Below, piece by piece: positions 1-8,125 of a stretch of DNA of 63,391 nt. The notes beneath the pieces are model-generated. The model saw nothing but the letters and a program-made list of their open reading frames with translations, did not search any database and was not told the origin of the DNA. The position numbers and the translations under genes were made by a program. Origin of the DNA: JBQLZQ01 sp052168355 (GTDB taxonomy: Bacteria > Pseudomonadota > Alphaproteobacteria > DSM-16000 > Inquilinaceae); contig JBQLZQ010000058.1 of NCBI GenBank assembly GCA_052168355.1, positions 1 through 63,391 on the forward strand, read 5' to 3'. Each line of letters opens with the position of its first letter. The first letter of the stretch is position 1.

Positions 1-1
1 G

Positions 2-211
2 GCCTTTTTCGAGCCGGAGATCATCGAGCGTCGGGTGCTGATGATCGATTTCGACGCCAACGGTGTGATCGAATCGCTGGAAGAGCTGGATCTGGAGGAC
101 GCCCAGTCGGTCGAACTGGCCTCCCGGGAAACCCCAACCCTGGGCCGGCGTCTGTCGTTCCTCGAACAGATGCTGGGCAATTTCGGCCGTCAGACCAGCT
201 CATCGCGGTAA
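2..211 (+). CDS. bamE: Outer membrane protein assembly factor BamE, C-terminal fragment
   Basis: The open frame enters from the left edge and ends at the TAA at 209-211, giving the last 69 residues. It contains a beta-strand-like stretch (RRVLMIDFDANGVIESLEEL) followed by the tail T-PTLGRRLSFLEQMLGNFGR, which is typical of alphaproteobacterial BamE/SmpA/OmlA proteins. BamE is an outer-membrane lipoprotein that stabilises the BamA-BamD complex during beta-barrel insertion. The signal peptide and lipobox lie outside the window. The gene is convergent with hppA, with a hairpin between them. The family call rests on the C-terminal tail only. Confidence 0.75.
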   Translation, partial: AFFEPEIIERRVLMIDFDANGVIESLEELDLEDAQSVELASRETPTLGRRLSFLEQMLGNFGRQTSSSR

Positions 212-224
212 GTCCGTCGGCCGC

Positions 225-252
225 CCCCGGCCCCGCTCGAAGGGGGCCGGGG
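225..252. terminator. Bidirectional hairpin terminator between bamE and hppA
   Basis: A 10-bp perfect GC stem (CCCCGGCCCC paired with GGGGCCGGGG) with a loop of about 8 nt lies between two converging genes, 13 bp after the bamE stop. There is no long T-run, so intrinsic activity may be modest. Position and symmetry favour a shared terminator. Confidence 0.6.
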
Positions 253-262
253 TTACGCCGGA

Positions 263-2368
263 TCAGTGGGCCAGCACCGCCAGCAGCAGCAGGGCGACGA
301 TGTTGGTGATCTTGATCATCGGGTTGACGGCCGGGCCGGCCGTGTCCTTGTACGGATCGCCGACGGTGTCGCCGGTGACCGCGGCCTTGTGGGCCTCGGA
401 TCCCTTGCCGCCGTGGTTCCCGTCCTCGATGTATTTCTTGGCGTTGTCCCACGCACCGCCGCCGGCGGTCATGGCGATGGCCAGGAACAGGCCGGTGACG
501 ATGACCCCCATCAGCATCGCGCCGACCGCCGACAGGGCGGCCGACTTGCCGGCGAGCAGCAGGATGACGAAGTACAGCACGATCGGGGCCAGCACCGGCA
601 GCATCGACGGGACGATCATCTCCTTGATCGCCGCCTTGGTCAGCATGTCGACGGCCCGCGAATAGTCGGGCTTGGCGGTCCCCGCCATGATGCCCGGCAT
701 CTCGCGGAACTGACGCCGCACCTCTTCCACCACCGATCCGGCGGCCCGTCCGACCGCGGTCATGCCCAGGGCCCCGAACAGATAGGGCAGCAGACCGCCG
801 ATCAGCAACCCGACCACCACGTAGGGATTGGACAGGGAAAAGTTGAGAACGACACCGCTGAAGTAGGGGAAGCTTACCGGGTCGGCGATAAAGAAGGCGA
901 TGTCGGAGGTATAGGCCGCGAACAGGACAAGCGCCCCCAGGCCGGCCGAGCCGATGGCATAGCCCTTGGTCACCGCCTTGGTGGTGTTGCCGACCGCATC
1001 GAGGGCGTCGGTGGTCTTGCGCACCTCCGGCTCCAGATCGGCCATTTCGGCGATGCCGCCGGCATTGTCCGTCACGGGGCCGTAGGCGTCGAGCGCGACG
1101 ACCATGCCGGCCAGCGCCAGCATGGCGGTTACGGCAATGGCGATGCCGAACAGACCGGCCAGGGAATGGGATACGATGATGGCGGCGCAGATGATCACCG
1201 CGGGCACCGCCGTCGCCTCCATGGACACCGCCAACCCCTGGATCACGTTGGTGCCGTGCCCGGTGGTCGACGCCTGGGCCACGGACCGCACCGGCCGGTA
1301 CTCCGTGCCGGTGTAGTATTCGGTCACCCAGATCAGCAGGCCGGTGACCACCAGCCCGACAATGGCGCACAGGAACAGCGAGAAACCGCCGAAGGTCACG
1401 CCGCCGACCACATACTCGCCGCCGAACCCGATGGTCATCAGGGTGATCAGACCGATGCCGACCAGCGACAGGCCGGCCGAGGCGATGAAGCCGCGGTAAA
1501 GGGCGTGCATGATGTTGCCGTTGGAGCCCAGCTTGACGAAGAATGTGCCGGCCACCGAGGCCAGGATGCACACGCCGCCGATGGCCAGGGGGTAGGCCAT
1601 CATCGCCGACGCCGTCTCGCCGATGAAGAAGATCGAGGCCAGCACCATGGTGGCGACGATGGTCACCGCGTAGGTTTCGAACAGGTCGGCCGCCATGCCG
1701 GCGCAATCGCCGACATTGTCGCCGACATTGTCTGCGATAACCGCGGGGTTGCGCGGATCGTCCTCGGGGATCCCGGCTTCGACCTTGCCGACCAGATCGG
1801 CGCCGACATCGGCGCCCTTGGTGAAGATGCCGCCGCCCAGACGGGCGAAGATGGAAATGAGCGACGCGCCGAAGCCCAAGGCGACCAGAGGATCGATCAG
1901 ATCGCGCCCCTGGGCACCCGCCGCCAGAAGGAACGCGTAATAGCCGGCGACGGCGATCAGGGCCAGACCGGCGACCAGCATCCCGGTGACCGCCCCGGCC
2001 CGAAAGGCGATGGCCAGGCCGTGGGCCAGCCCCTTGCGGGCGCCTTCGGCCGTCCGCAGGTTGGCGCGGACGGAAATGTTCATGCCGATATAGCCGGTGG
2101 CGCCCGACAGCACGGCGCCGATGATGAAGCCCAGCCCGACGCGCCAGCCCAAAAGGAGCGACACCACGATACAAATCACGATTCCGACCAGGCCGATCGT
2201 GCGGTATTGCCGGTTCAGATAGGCGCTGGCGCCTTCCTGGATCGCGGCCGCGATCTCCTGCATCCGTGCGTTGCCCTTGTCGGCGGCCAGCACGGAGCGC
2301 GAGGCCCAAATGCCGTACCCGATGGCAAGCACGCCGCAAGCCAGGACGAAAACGAGAAGCACTCCCAT
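263..2368 (-). CDS. hppA: Membrane-bound proton-translocating pyrophosphatase, K+-independent type
   Basis: This 701-residue, highly hydrophobic protein matches the usual length of M-PPases (about 16 membrane helices). It couples hydrolysis of inorganic pyrophosphate to H+ export across the inner membrane. The acidic catalytic segment DNVGDNVGDCAG lies at residues 213-224, after the upstream DxxxxxxxKxE-type motif, and a second acidic segment GDTVGDPYKDTAGP is near the C-terminus. The key subtype residue is visible: GNTTKAV carries Lys464, where K+-dependent enzymes have Ala, so this should be a K+-independent proton pump like the Rhodospirillum rubrum enzyme. The ATG start is preceded by AAAGGGA. 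The gene stands alone, convergent with bamE. Confidence 0.97.
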   Translation of the reverse strand: MGVLLVFVLACGVLAIGYGIWASRSVLAADKGNARMQEIAAAIQEGASAYLNRQYRTIGLVGIVICIVVSLLLGWRVGLGFIIGAVLSGATGYIGMNISVRANLRTAEGARKGLAHGLAIAFRAGAVTGMLVAGLALIAVAGYYAFLLAAGAQGRDLIDPLVALGFGASLISIFARLGGGIFTKGADVGADLVGKVEAGIPEDDPRNPAVIADNVGDNVGDCAGMAADLFETYAVTIVATMVLASIFFIGETASAMMAYPLAIGGVCILASVAGTFFVKLGSNGNIMHALYRGFIASAGLSLVGIGLITLMTIGFGGEYVVGGVTFGGFSLFLCAIVGLVVTGLLIWVTEYYTGTEYRPVRSVAQASTTGHGTNVIQGLAVSMEATAVPAVIICAAIIVSHSLAGLFGIAIAVTAMLALAGMVVALDAYGPVTDNAGGIAEMADLEPEVRKTTDALDAVGNTTKAVTKGYAIGSAGLGALVLFAAYTSDIAFFIADPVSFPYFSGVVLNFSLSNPYVVVGLLIGGLLPYLFGALGMTAVGRAAGSVVEEVRRQFREMPGIMAGTAKPDYSRAVDMLTKAAIKEMIVPSMLPVLAPIVLYFVILLLAGKSAALSAVGAMLMGVIVTGLFLAIAMTAGGGAWDNAKKYIEDGNHGGKGSEAHKAAVTGDTVGDPYKDTAGPAVNPMIKITNIVALLLLAVLAH

Positions 2369-2541
2369 GGATCTTTCCCTTTGGTTCTTAAAGCGCCACT
2401 GAATCTCAAGGCGGAAAAACGATCGAACGGCCCGATATCACGCGATTCGACGGCCGGGGCCGGCGGGAAAATGCCAGAACCTCGATAGCGACGCAACGAC
2501 GCGCTGCTCGCAATCCGTCCCAAGGATGGATGGATCGGCTC

Positions 2542-3759
2542 TCAGACAACCGCCCCCCGGCGCCGGGGCAACAGCCATAGCACCGCCCCAAGGGCCAGGA
2601 TCAGCGGCGGCACCATGCCCAGATTGACCGCCAGCCAGCCGATCTGGCTCTGCAGCGCGCCTGATGAGAGCGACGCAAGGGCCGCGGTGGTGAAGACGAT
2701 GAAGTCGTTGGCGGCCTGGGCCTTGGCCCGTTCCATCGGGGCGTAGGCCTCGGTCAGCAGTGTCGTGCCGCCGATAAACATGAAATTCCACCCCAGCCCC
2801 AACAGGATCAGGGCCCCCCAGAAGGTCAGAAAGGTCCCGTCGCCCAGCAGGTTGGCGGACAGGCACAGGACGTTCAGGGCGATGCCGAACAGGATGATGG
2901 TCATCACCCCAAAGCGCTGGATCAGCCGCCCGGTAAAGAAGCTGGGAACGAACATGGCCAGGGCATGCCACTGGATGACAAACGCGGCATCGTCGAACAG
3001 AAAGGCGTGCTCGTGCATCATCGCCAGCGGGGTCGCCGTCATGACCAGGGACATCACGCCGTATCCCATTGCGGCGGCCATGCACGCGACGATGAAGGTC
3101 GGTTGGGCCATGATGGTCCGTAGGGGCCGGCCCGGAACCGACCTTTCGGCCAGGGTTGGTTGCGGGATTTCGACAAAGCGGAGGGTGATCATGGTGGCCA
3201 CCGCCAGCACGGCCAGGGCCAGATAGCAGCCGACGAACAGGTAGGGCGGGAACATGTCTCGGCTCCATTTGGCCAGTTCCGGCCCGGCCACGGCGGCGAC
3301 GATGCCGCCGGCCAGCACCAGACTGATGGCCCTGGGCTTGAACGACTCGCTGGCCGTGTCCGCGGCGGCGAACCGGTAAAGCTGGACGAAGGCATTGTAG
3401 ACCCCCAGCCCCATGGACCCGACGATGAACAGGCCAAAGCTGCCGACGAACACCGCCCAGGCCCCTATGAGCGCGCCGGCCAGCCCGACCGCGGCGCCGA
3501 CGGTGAACCCGCCCCGCCGGCCGAGCCGGCGCATCGCCAAGGCCGCCGGAATGGTGCCGAACATGGTGGCGGTGAACGTCAGGGCCAGCGGCAGCGTGGC
3601 CAGCGCCTTGTTGTCGGCCAGGCTGAACCCGACCAGGGCGGCGATGACCATGACCACCGACATCCCGGTCTGGCCCAAAGCCTGGCAGAGAGCCAGGATC
3701 AGGACATTGCGGCGGGCGTGGTCGTGGGGTTGGGGGGCGGCGCGGGCGAGACTCGTCAT
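2542..3759 (-). CDS. MFS transporter, 12-helix permease
   Basis: The 405-residue protein is rich in alternating hydrophobic helices, with the MFS-style RRLGRRGGF loop after helix 2 (residues 76-84) and a second symmetric half. The N-terminus is short and cytoplasmic, then LILALCQALGQTGMSVVMV starts the first helix. It is a secondary transporter of the inner membrane. The substrate cannot be deduced, and neighbours (hppA, a FliL-like gene) give no clue. It ends about 170 bp upstream of the hppA start and lies on the same strand, probably as its own unit. Confidence 0.85.
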   Translation of the reverse strand: MTSLARAAPQPHDHARRNVLILALCQALGQTGMSVVMVIAALVGFSLADNKALATLPLALTFTATMFGTIPAALAMRRLGRRGGFTVGAAVGLAGALIGAWAVFVGSFGLFIVGSMGLGVYNAFVQLYRFAAADTASESFKPRAISLVLAGGIVAAVAGPELAKWSRDMFPPYLFVGCYLALAVLAVATMITLRFVEIPQPTLAERSVPGRPLRTIMAQPTFIVACMAAAMGYGVMSLVMTATPLAMMHEHAFLFDDAAFVIQWHALAMFVPSFFTGRLIQRFGVMTIILFGIALNVLCLSANLLGDGTFLTFWGALILLGLGWNFMFIGGTTLLTEAYAPMERAKAQAANDFIVFTTAALASLSSGALQSQIGWLAVNLGMVPPLILALGAVLWLLPRRRGAVV

Positions 3760-3837
3760 GGACCCGATGGTATCCGGTCCATCCTATCGGGGAAATGCCG
3801 GTTTCTCGGGCCCGGGCTCCGCCGACGGGTCCGTGGC

Positions 3838-4287
3838 CTACATCAGCCGCTGATTGACCATCTGAACCAGGGCGTCGACGACCATGCCCTCGCCGACCAC
3901 GCGGTTGCTGACATCGACGATCCGCTGCTTGAGGTAGCCGATATCGACGATCCCGTCATGGATGACCGTATTGGCGTAGAGCGACCCGTACAGCGCCTCG
4001 ATATAGGCGTCGTTCAGCCGTGGAGCCAAGGCGATCACCTGATCGCCGGCCGCAAAGTCGGCGACCTGCAGCACCACCACGATGTTGATGAGCTGATCGA
4101 CCCGGTTGTCGTCGGCGATGATCGGGAGCTGGATCGGGTTGAAGTCGACGTAGACCGGCTCGGGCGGAGCCACCGGAAGCTCGGCCACCGGCTCAGCCGG
4201 TTTCTCCAGCACGAACTTCCACACGCCGAAGCCGCCACCGCCCAAGAGCAGAAGCGCGGCGACGCCGATCACAATTATCTTCTTCAT
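3838..4287 (-). CDS. FliL-like single-pass membrane protein
   Basis: The protein is 149 residues if it starts at the ATG MKKIIVIG, which has an AGGA six bases upstream. Longer starts at 4293 and at a GTG at 4314 are possible. A single N-terminal membrane helix (IIVIGVAALLLLGGGGFGVW) is followed by a Pro/Glu-rich linker and a soluble domain (VYVDFNPIQLPI, then VVVLQVADF) that recalls the periplasmic FliL/stomatin-like fold. FliL proteins sit at the flagellar stator. There are no flagellar genes next to it, although motAB lie 20 kb away. It follows thiL on the same strand. The family assignment is by overall architecture and is tentative. Confidence 0.5.
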   Translation of the reverse strand: MKKIIVIGVAALLLLGGGGFGVWKFVLEKPAEPVAELPVAPPEPVYVDFNPIQLPIIADDNRVDQLINIVVVLQVADFAAGDQVIALAPRLNDAYIEALYGSLYANTVIHDGIVDIGYLKQRIVDVSNRVVGEGMVVDALVQMVNQRLM

Positions 4288-4384
4288 GGCCATCCTGGCG
4301 TTGTCTTGTTCCACGGGTGTTGTCCCACGCCGCGCGTGAAAAAGTCGTTAAAAACGCCGCCCGGCATCAGATCTTTCACAGCAT

Positions 4385-5362
4385 CTAATAATGCTCCCAC
4401 CCTTTCAAATTCAATAATTTACCGTCTTTATCTAAGATTTCAGTTTCGCTCCCGGCAACGATCTCACCAATGTTGGTGAGCGGCAGATCAAGCGCCCGGC
4501 TCACCGTCGCAACGGCCGGGACAGCACTTGGCGGAACGGTAAAGAGAAGTTCGTAGTCGTCCCCTCCCGCCAGCGCCACCGGATGCAGGGCCGGATCCAC
4601 GGCAATGGCGGCCAGGGCGGCATCGGACATCGGAACATGGTCGGCCCGGATCCGGGCACCGACCGCCGAGGCCCGGCAGATATGAGCGAGATCGCCCGAC
4701 AGACCGTCCGACACATCCATGGCGGCGGTGGCCAGACCGACAAGGCGGCGCCCCAAATCCAAGCGCGGCGTCGGCAGGTGATAGCGCGCGGCCAGCGCCT
4801 CGCGATGGTCCGACCCAAGCCGCGGCAGGTCGCCGCGGGCGGCAAGAAGGCCAAGAGCGCCATCGCCCAACGTGCCGCTGACAAAAATCCGGTCGCCGAT
4901 ACACGCCCCCGACCGCTTCAGCGACCGTCCCGCCTCGACCTCGCCGAACGCCGTCACCGAAAGAAGCGGCGGCCCGGGCGTGGAGACGCTGTCGCCGCCG
5001 AGAAGATGCAGGCCGAAAAGATCCTGGTCGGCGGCCAGCCCCTCGGCCAGGTCGGCCAGCCAAGCCGGGCCGAGTTGGGCCGGGAGCGCGGTGGTCAGGG
5101 TATAGGCGATCGGTCGGGCGCCCATGGCCGCCAGATCGGACAGGTTGACCCTCAACAGCTTGCGCGCCAGCCGCGATGCCGGCTCCCCGGCCAGGTAATG
5201 CACGCTCTCGACCATGGCGTCGGTGGTGACCACCAATTCCCGACCCGGCGGCACGGTGAGCAAACCGGCGTCGTCGGAGAGGCCGAGCGCCCCCGGACAC
5301 CCCTTCGACAGCGGCTTGAAGAAGCGGTCTATTCTGTCGAATTCACCCAGCGTTCCGGCCAT
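4385..5362 (-). CDS. thiL: Thiamine-phosphate kinase
   Basis: ThiL phosphorylates thiamine monophosphate to thiamine diphosphate with ATP, the last step of cofactor synthesis. The 325-residue frame begins MAGTLGEFDRIDRFF and carries the expected acidic nucleotide and metal segments: GLSDDAGLL (about residue 27), VVTTDAMVESVH, the VNLSDLAAMGA motif, GGDSVSTPG and, near the C-terminus, AGGDDYELLFT. These are the hallmarks of the AIR-synthase/ThiL fold. It sits 12 bp downstream of nusB as the penultimate gene of the rib-nusB-thiL run, an arrangement common in Proteobacteria. Confidence 0.96.
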   Translation of the reverse strand: MAGTLGEFDRIDRFFKPLSKGCPGALGLSDDAGLLTVPPGRELVVTTDAMVESVHYLAGEPASRLARKLLRVNLSDLAAMGARPIAYTLTTALPAQLGPAWLADLAEGLAADQDLFGLHLLGGDSVSTPGPPLLSVTAFGEVEAGRSLKRSGACIGDRIFVSGTLGDGALGLLAARGDLPRLGSDHREALAARYHLPTPRLDLGRRLVGLATAAMDVSDGLSGDLAHICRASAVGARIRADHVPMSDAALAAIAVDPALHPVALAGGDDYELLFTVPPSAVPAVATVSRALDLPLTNIGEIVAGSETEILDKDGKLLNLKGWEHY

Positions 5363-5374
5363 CGGTCAGCTTTC

Positions 5375-5854
5375 CTAGCCGGTCTCCGCCAGCTCGTCGG
5401 GCCGCAGCGACCGGGCGACCTTGTCGAGCACCGCGTTGACCATCGAAGGCTCGTTGCCGCCAAAGAAGGCATGGGCGACCGCCACGTATTCCGACAGAAC
5501 GATGCGGGCCGGGGCAGCCTCATTGGCCAGAAGCTCCCACACCGCGGCCCGAAGAAGGGCCCGCAACAGCCGTTCCATGCGTTCGGCCGACCACGGGCCT
5601 TCGAGCGCCCCGTCCAGCACCTCGTCCACGGTCTTTGCCCGTTCGGCGACACCCCGGACGATCGACGCGAACAGCATCGGTTCGGGCTCCACATAGCGGT
5701 CGCCATCCATCTCGGCGCCAAAACGGAACTTGACGAATTCGCCGATAACCGTTTCAGCACCGGCATCGACCAGGGCCATCTGGTACAGGGCCTGGACGGC
5801 GGCAAGGCGCGCGGCGCTGCGCCGGGCCTTGGCGGAGGGTTTCGGGTCTGCCAT
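5375..5854 (-). CDS. nusB: Transcription antitermination protein NusB
   Basis: NusB binds boxA RNA together with S10/NusE and keeps rRNA transcription processive. The chosen start gives 159 residues beginning MADPKPSAKARRSAARLAA. An in-frame extension to 5974 would run through ribH and lacks family similarity. The conserved N-terminal helix RLAAVQALYQMAL and the central and C-terminal segments LLRALLRAAVWELL, ARIVLSEYVAVAHAFF and MVNAVLDKVAR match the all-helical NusB fold. It lies 14 bp downstream of ribH, in the usual ribH-nusB order. Confidence 0.95.
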   Translation of the reverse strand: MADPKPSAKARRSAARLAAVQALYQMALVDAGAETVIGEFVKFRFGAEMDGDRYVEPEPMLFASIVRGVAERAKTVDEVLDGALEGPWSAERMERLLRALLRAAVWELLANEAAPARIVLSEYVAVAHAFFGGNEPSMVNAVLDKVARSLRPDELAETG

Positions 5855-5868
5855 GGAACCGGGCGCGG

Positions 5869-6354
5869 TCAGTGAGAGGTCAGGCCGAGCCGGCGCCGAA
5901 GGTCGAGCATGGCCAGGCACGCCTGGACCGCGTCCCCACCCTTGTTCTTCCGGTCCACCCGCGCCCGCTCCCACGCCTGACCGGCATTCTCGCAGGTCAG
6001 GATTCCGTAGCCGATGGCCAAACCATGGCGGCAGGCCAGATCCTGCAGGGCCCGCGCGCTTTCCGTGCAGACATAGTCGTAGTGGGTGGTCTCGCCCCGC
6101 AGCACGCAGCCCAAGGCCACGAAGCCGTCGAACGGGCGCCCGATGGTGCCCCGCTCGGCGGCTTGAACCGCCAGGGCGATGGCCGCCGGGACCTCGAACG
6201 CGCCGGGCACCGTCACCCGTTCATGGGTCGCTCCCCGGTCGGCCAGCGCCTGTTCCGCCCCGGCCCACAGGGCATCGGCAATGGCGCCGTAAAAACGCGA
6301 CTCCACGACCATGATGTGCGGCGAGACGGCAGCGCTGGGATCCGCTTGGGTCAT
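5869..6354 (-). CDS. ribH: 6,7-dimethyl-8-ribityllumazine synthase
   Basis: RibH condenses 5-amino-6-ribitylamino-uracil with 3,4-dihydroxy-2-butanone 4-phosphate to make lumazine, the substrate of RibE. The 161-residue protein has the family landmarks: VVESRFYGAI near the N-terminus, the VPGAFEVPAAIALA helix, the substrate and catalytic segment GCVLRGETTHYDYV with the active-site His, the GILTCEN strand and a basic C-terminal helix. It lies 46 bp downstream of the ribB stop in the riboflavin run. Confidence 0.97.
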   Translation of the reverse strand: MTQADPSAAVSPHIMVVESRFYGAIADALWAGAEQALADRGATHERVTVPGAFEVPAAIALAVQAAERGTIGRPFDGFVALGCVLRGETTHYDYVCTESARALQDLACRHGLAIGYGILTCENAGQAWERARVDRKNKGGDAVQACLAMLDLRRRLGLTSH

Positions 6355-6380
6355 TGGGGGTAACGCCGATCCGGTGGGTC

Positions 6381-6406
6381 TATGCGATCAGGATATGCGA
6401 TCAGGA
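6381..6406. repeat. 13-bp perfect tandem duplication across the ribB stop codon
   Basis: TATGCGATCAGGA occurs twice head to tail (6381-6393 and 6394-6406). The second copy contains the ribB stop codon (6401-6403 on the minus strand). It looks like a recent small duplication at the gene end and changes no coding sequence beyond the stop. Confidence 0.8.
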
Positions 6407-7624
6407 GGCGCCGGGTATGGGCTGCTGACCAACGATGGTCAAGCCGTACCCGTCCAGGCCGACAACGGTTTTCCTGGTGTTCGACAGCAGGATCATCTCC
6501 CGCACCCCGAGGTCCAGGAGGATCTGCGCACCCACGCCATAGTCGCGCAGTTCCTTCGTTTCCGTGTGCGGCGGGGCACCTTCCAACCGGGCCCTCAGCC
6601 GTTCGGTCAGGCTGTCGGGCCGCGGTTCCCGGATCAGCACGACGACACCGCGTCCAGCCTCCCCGATCAGCGTCATGGCGCGCTGAAGGTCGCCGGCCCC
6701 ATCGCCGGTGGAATCGCCCAGAACGTCCTCGAAGACATTCAACGCATGCATGCGCACCAGCACGGGGTCAGGCCCCGACAGGTCACCCTTGATCAGCGCC
6801 ACATGCTCGGCATAGCTGGCCGTGTTGGCGAAGACGGCCATACGCCAGTCGCCGCCATGCACGCTGGCGAAGGGAGCCTCGACCTTGCGTTCGACAAGCT
6901 TTTCGGTGCGGCGGCGGTAGGCGATCAGATCGGCGATGGTTCCGACCTTGAGGCCGTGGAATTGGGCGAACTTCACCAGATCGGTGATCCGCGCCATGGT
7001 CCCGTCGTCGTTCATGACTTCGCAGATCACGCCGGACGGGTTGAGGCCGGCCAGCCTGGCGATGTCGACGGCGGCCTCGGTATGTCCCGACCGCACCAGA
7101 ACCCCGCCTTCCCGGGCCCGCAGCGGAAACACATGGCCAGGGCTGACCAAATCGGCCTTGCCGCGGGCCGGATCGATGGCGACCGCGATCGTGTGCGCCC
7201 GGTCGGCGGCTGAGATGCCGGTGGTTACCCCTTCCCGCGCCTCGATCGACACGGTAAAGGCGGTCTGCAGGCGCGATGAATGGGTCTGCGGCATCAGGGG
7301 CAGGTCCAGGGCCTCGATGCGGGCCCGTTCCAGGGCCAGGCAGATCAGGCCACGGCCGTGCTTGGCCATGAAATTGACGGCCTCGGCGGTGGCCATTTCG
7401 GCCGGGATGACCAGGTCGCCCTCGTTTTCCCGGTCCTCGTCGTCGACCAGGATGAACATGCGGCCCTGGCGCGCCTCCTCGATGATCTCATCGATGGGCG
7501 ACAGGAAATGCCGGTCCTCGTCGCTCAGGCGGCTGCTCCCAGCAACCTCGCCACGTAGCGCGCCAGCATGTCTGCTTCGAAGTTCACCCGGTGACCCGGA
7601 TTTAAGGTCTGAAAGGTTGTGCAT
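6401..7624 (-). CDS. ribB: 3,4-dihydroxy-2-butanone 4-phosphate synthase with degenerate GTP cyclohydrolase II domain (RibBX type)
   Basis: The N-terminal half is a clear RibB domain: FILVDDEDRENEGDLV with the acidic metal loop, then FMAKHGRGLIC, VEGVTTGIS-like EGVTTGISAADRA, and RSGHTEAAVDI. It makes 3,4-dihydroxy-2-butanone 4-phosphate from ribulose 5-phosphate. The C-terminal half aligns in order with GTP cyclohydrolase II, but where that enzyme carries its three zinc cysteines this one reads VRMHALNVFEDVLGDSTGDG, with no cysteine. GTP cyclohydrolase II activity is therefore not expected. The start is unsettled. The ATG at 7624 overlaps ribE by 100 bp, and recognisable homology begins about 40 residues in, near SDEDRHFLSPI, with only a CTG available there. 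Confidence 0.9.
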   Translation of the reverse strand: MHNLSDLKSGSPGELRSRHAGALRGEVAGSSRLSDEDRHFLSPIDEIIEEARQGRMFILVDDEDRENEGDLVIPAEMATAEAVNFMAKHGRGLICLALERARIEALDLPLMPQTHSSRLQTAFTVSIEAREGVTTGISAADRAHTIAVAIDPARGKADLVSPGHVFPLRAREGGVLVRSGHTEAAVDIARLAGLNPSGVICEVMNDDGTMARITDLVKFAQFHGLKVGTIADLIAYRRRTEKLVERKVEAPFASVHGGDWRMAVFANTASYAEHVALIKGDLSGPDPVLVRMHALNVFEDVLGDSTGDGAGDLQRAMTLIGEAGRGVVVLIREPRPDSLTERLRARLEGAPPHTETKELRDYGVGAQILLDLGVREMILLSNTRKTVVGLDGYGLTIVGQQPIPGAS

Positions 7625-8115
7625 GCCAATGTGTGCGGGATGATGTTGACGCCAAAGCGGTTGCCCGCCACCTCGTTGACCGTCAGCGACACCCCGTCGA
7701 GCGCCACCGACCCTTTCGGCGCCACGAACCGGCTCAACGGCTCGGGCACCTCGAAAGTGAACCGTACACTATCCCCATCGGGCTGTCGGTCAAGAACTGT
7801 CGCCACCCCGTCGATGTGGCCATAGACCAGATGACCGCCGATCTCGTCCCCCAGCCGCATCGATCGTTCCAGGTTGATCGGCGTGCCGTCGCGCCAATCG
7901 CCCAGCGTGGTCTTGGACACGGTCTCGGCCGACGCCTCCACGGCGAACCTCCCTGTTCCCTTTTCGATGACCGTCAGGCAGACGCCGTTGTGGGCCACCG
8001 ACGCGCCGAGCGTCAGATCGCCGAGGTCGAGACCGGTCTGGATAACCAGGCGGGTGTCACCCTTGCGGTCCATCTCGACCACCCGCCCGACGTCGCTCAC
8101 AATGCCGCTGAACAT
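7525..8115 (-). CDS. ribE: Riboflavin synthase (alpha chain)
   Basis: RibE dismutates two lumazine molecules into riboflavin and a pyrimidine. The start MFSGIVSDVGRV is the canonical N-terminus and has TAGGGA upstream. An in-frame extension to 8151 is not needed. Two homologous lumazine-binding repeats are visible, the first with GASVAHNGVCLTV and the second with KGSVALDGVSLTVNEV. The length is 196 residues, typical for the family. It sits 10 bp downstream of ribD, and its 3' end overlaps the longest ribB frame. Confidence 0.96.
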   Translation of the reverse strand: MFSGIVSDVGRVVEMDRKGDTRLVIQTGLDLGDLTLGASVAHNGVCLTVIEKGTGRFAVEASAETVSKTTLGDWRDGTPINLERSMRLGDEIGGHLVYGHIDGVATVLDRQPDGDSVRFTFEVPEPLSRFVAPKGSVALDGVSLTVNEVAGNRFGVNIIPHTLACTTFQTLNPGHRVNFEADMLARYVARLLGAAA

Positions 8116-8125
8116 CTCATAGTCC

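Noticed and set aside
266..2488. 740-residue open frame on the plus strand opposite hppA, and similar long antisense frames (for example 20324-22336, 34679-36352, 39871-42375, 58264-60666)
   Set aside because: Low-complexity composition rich in Arg, Gly, His and Gln with no domains. They are the usual shadow frames of GC-rich genes, and the opposite strand carries a clear gene each time.
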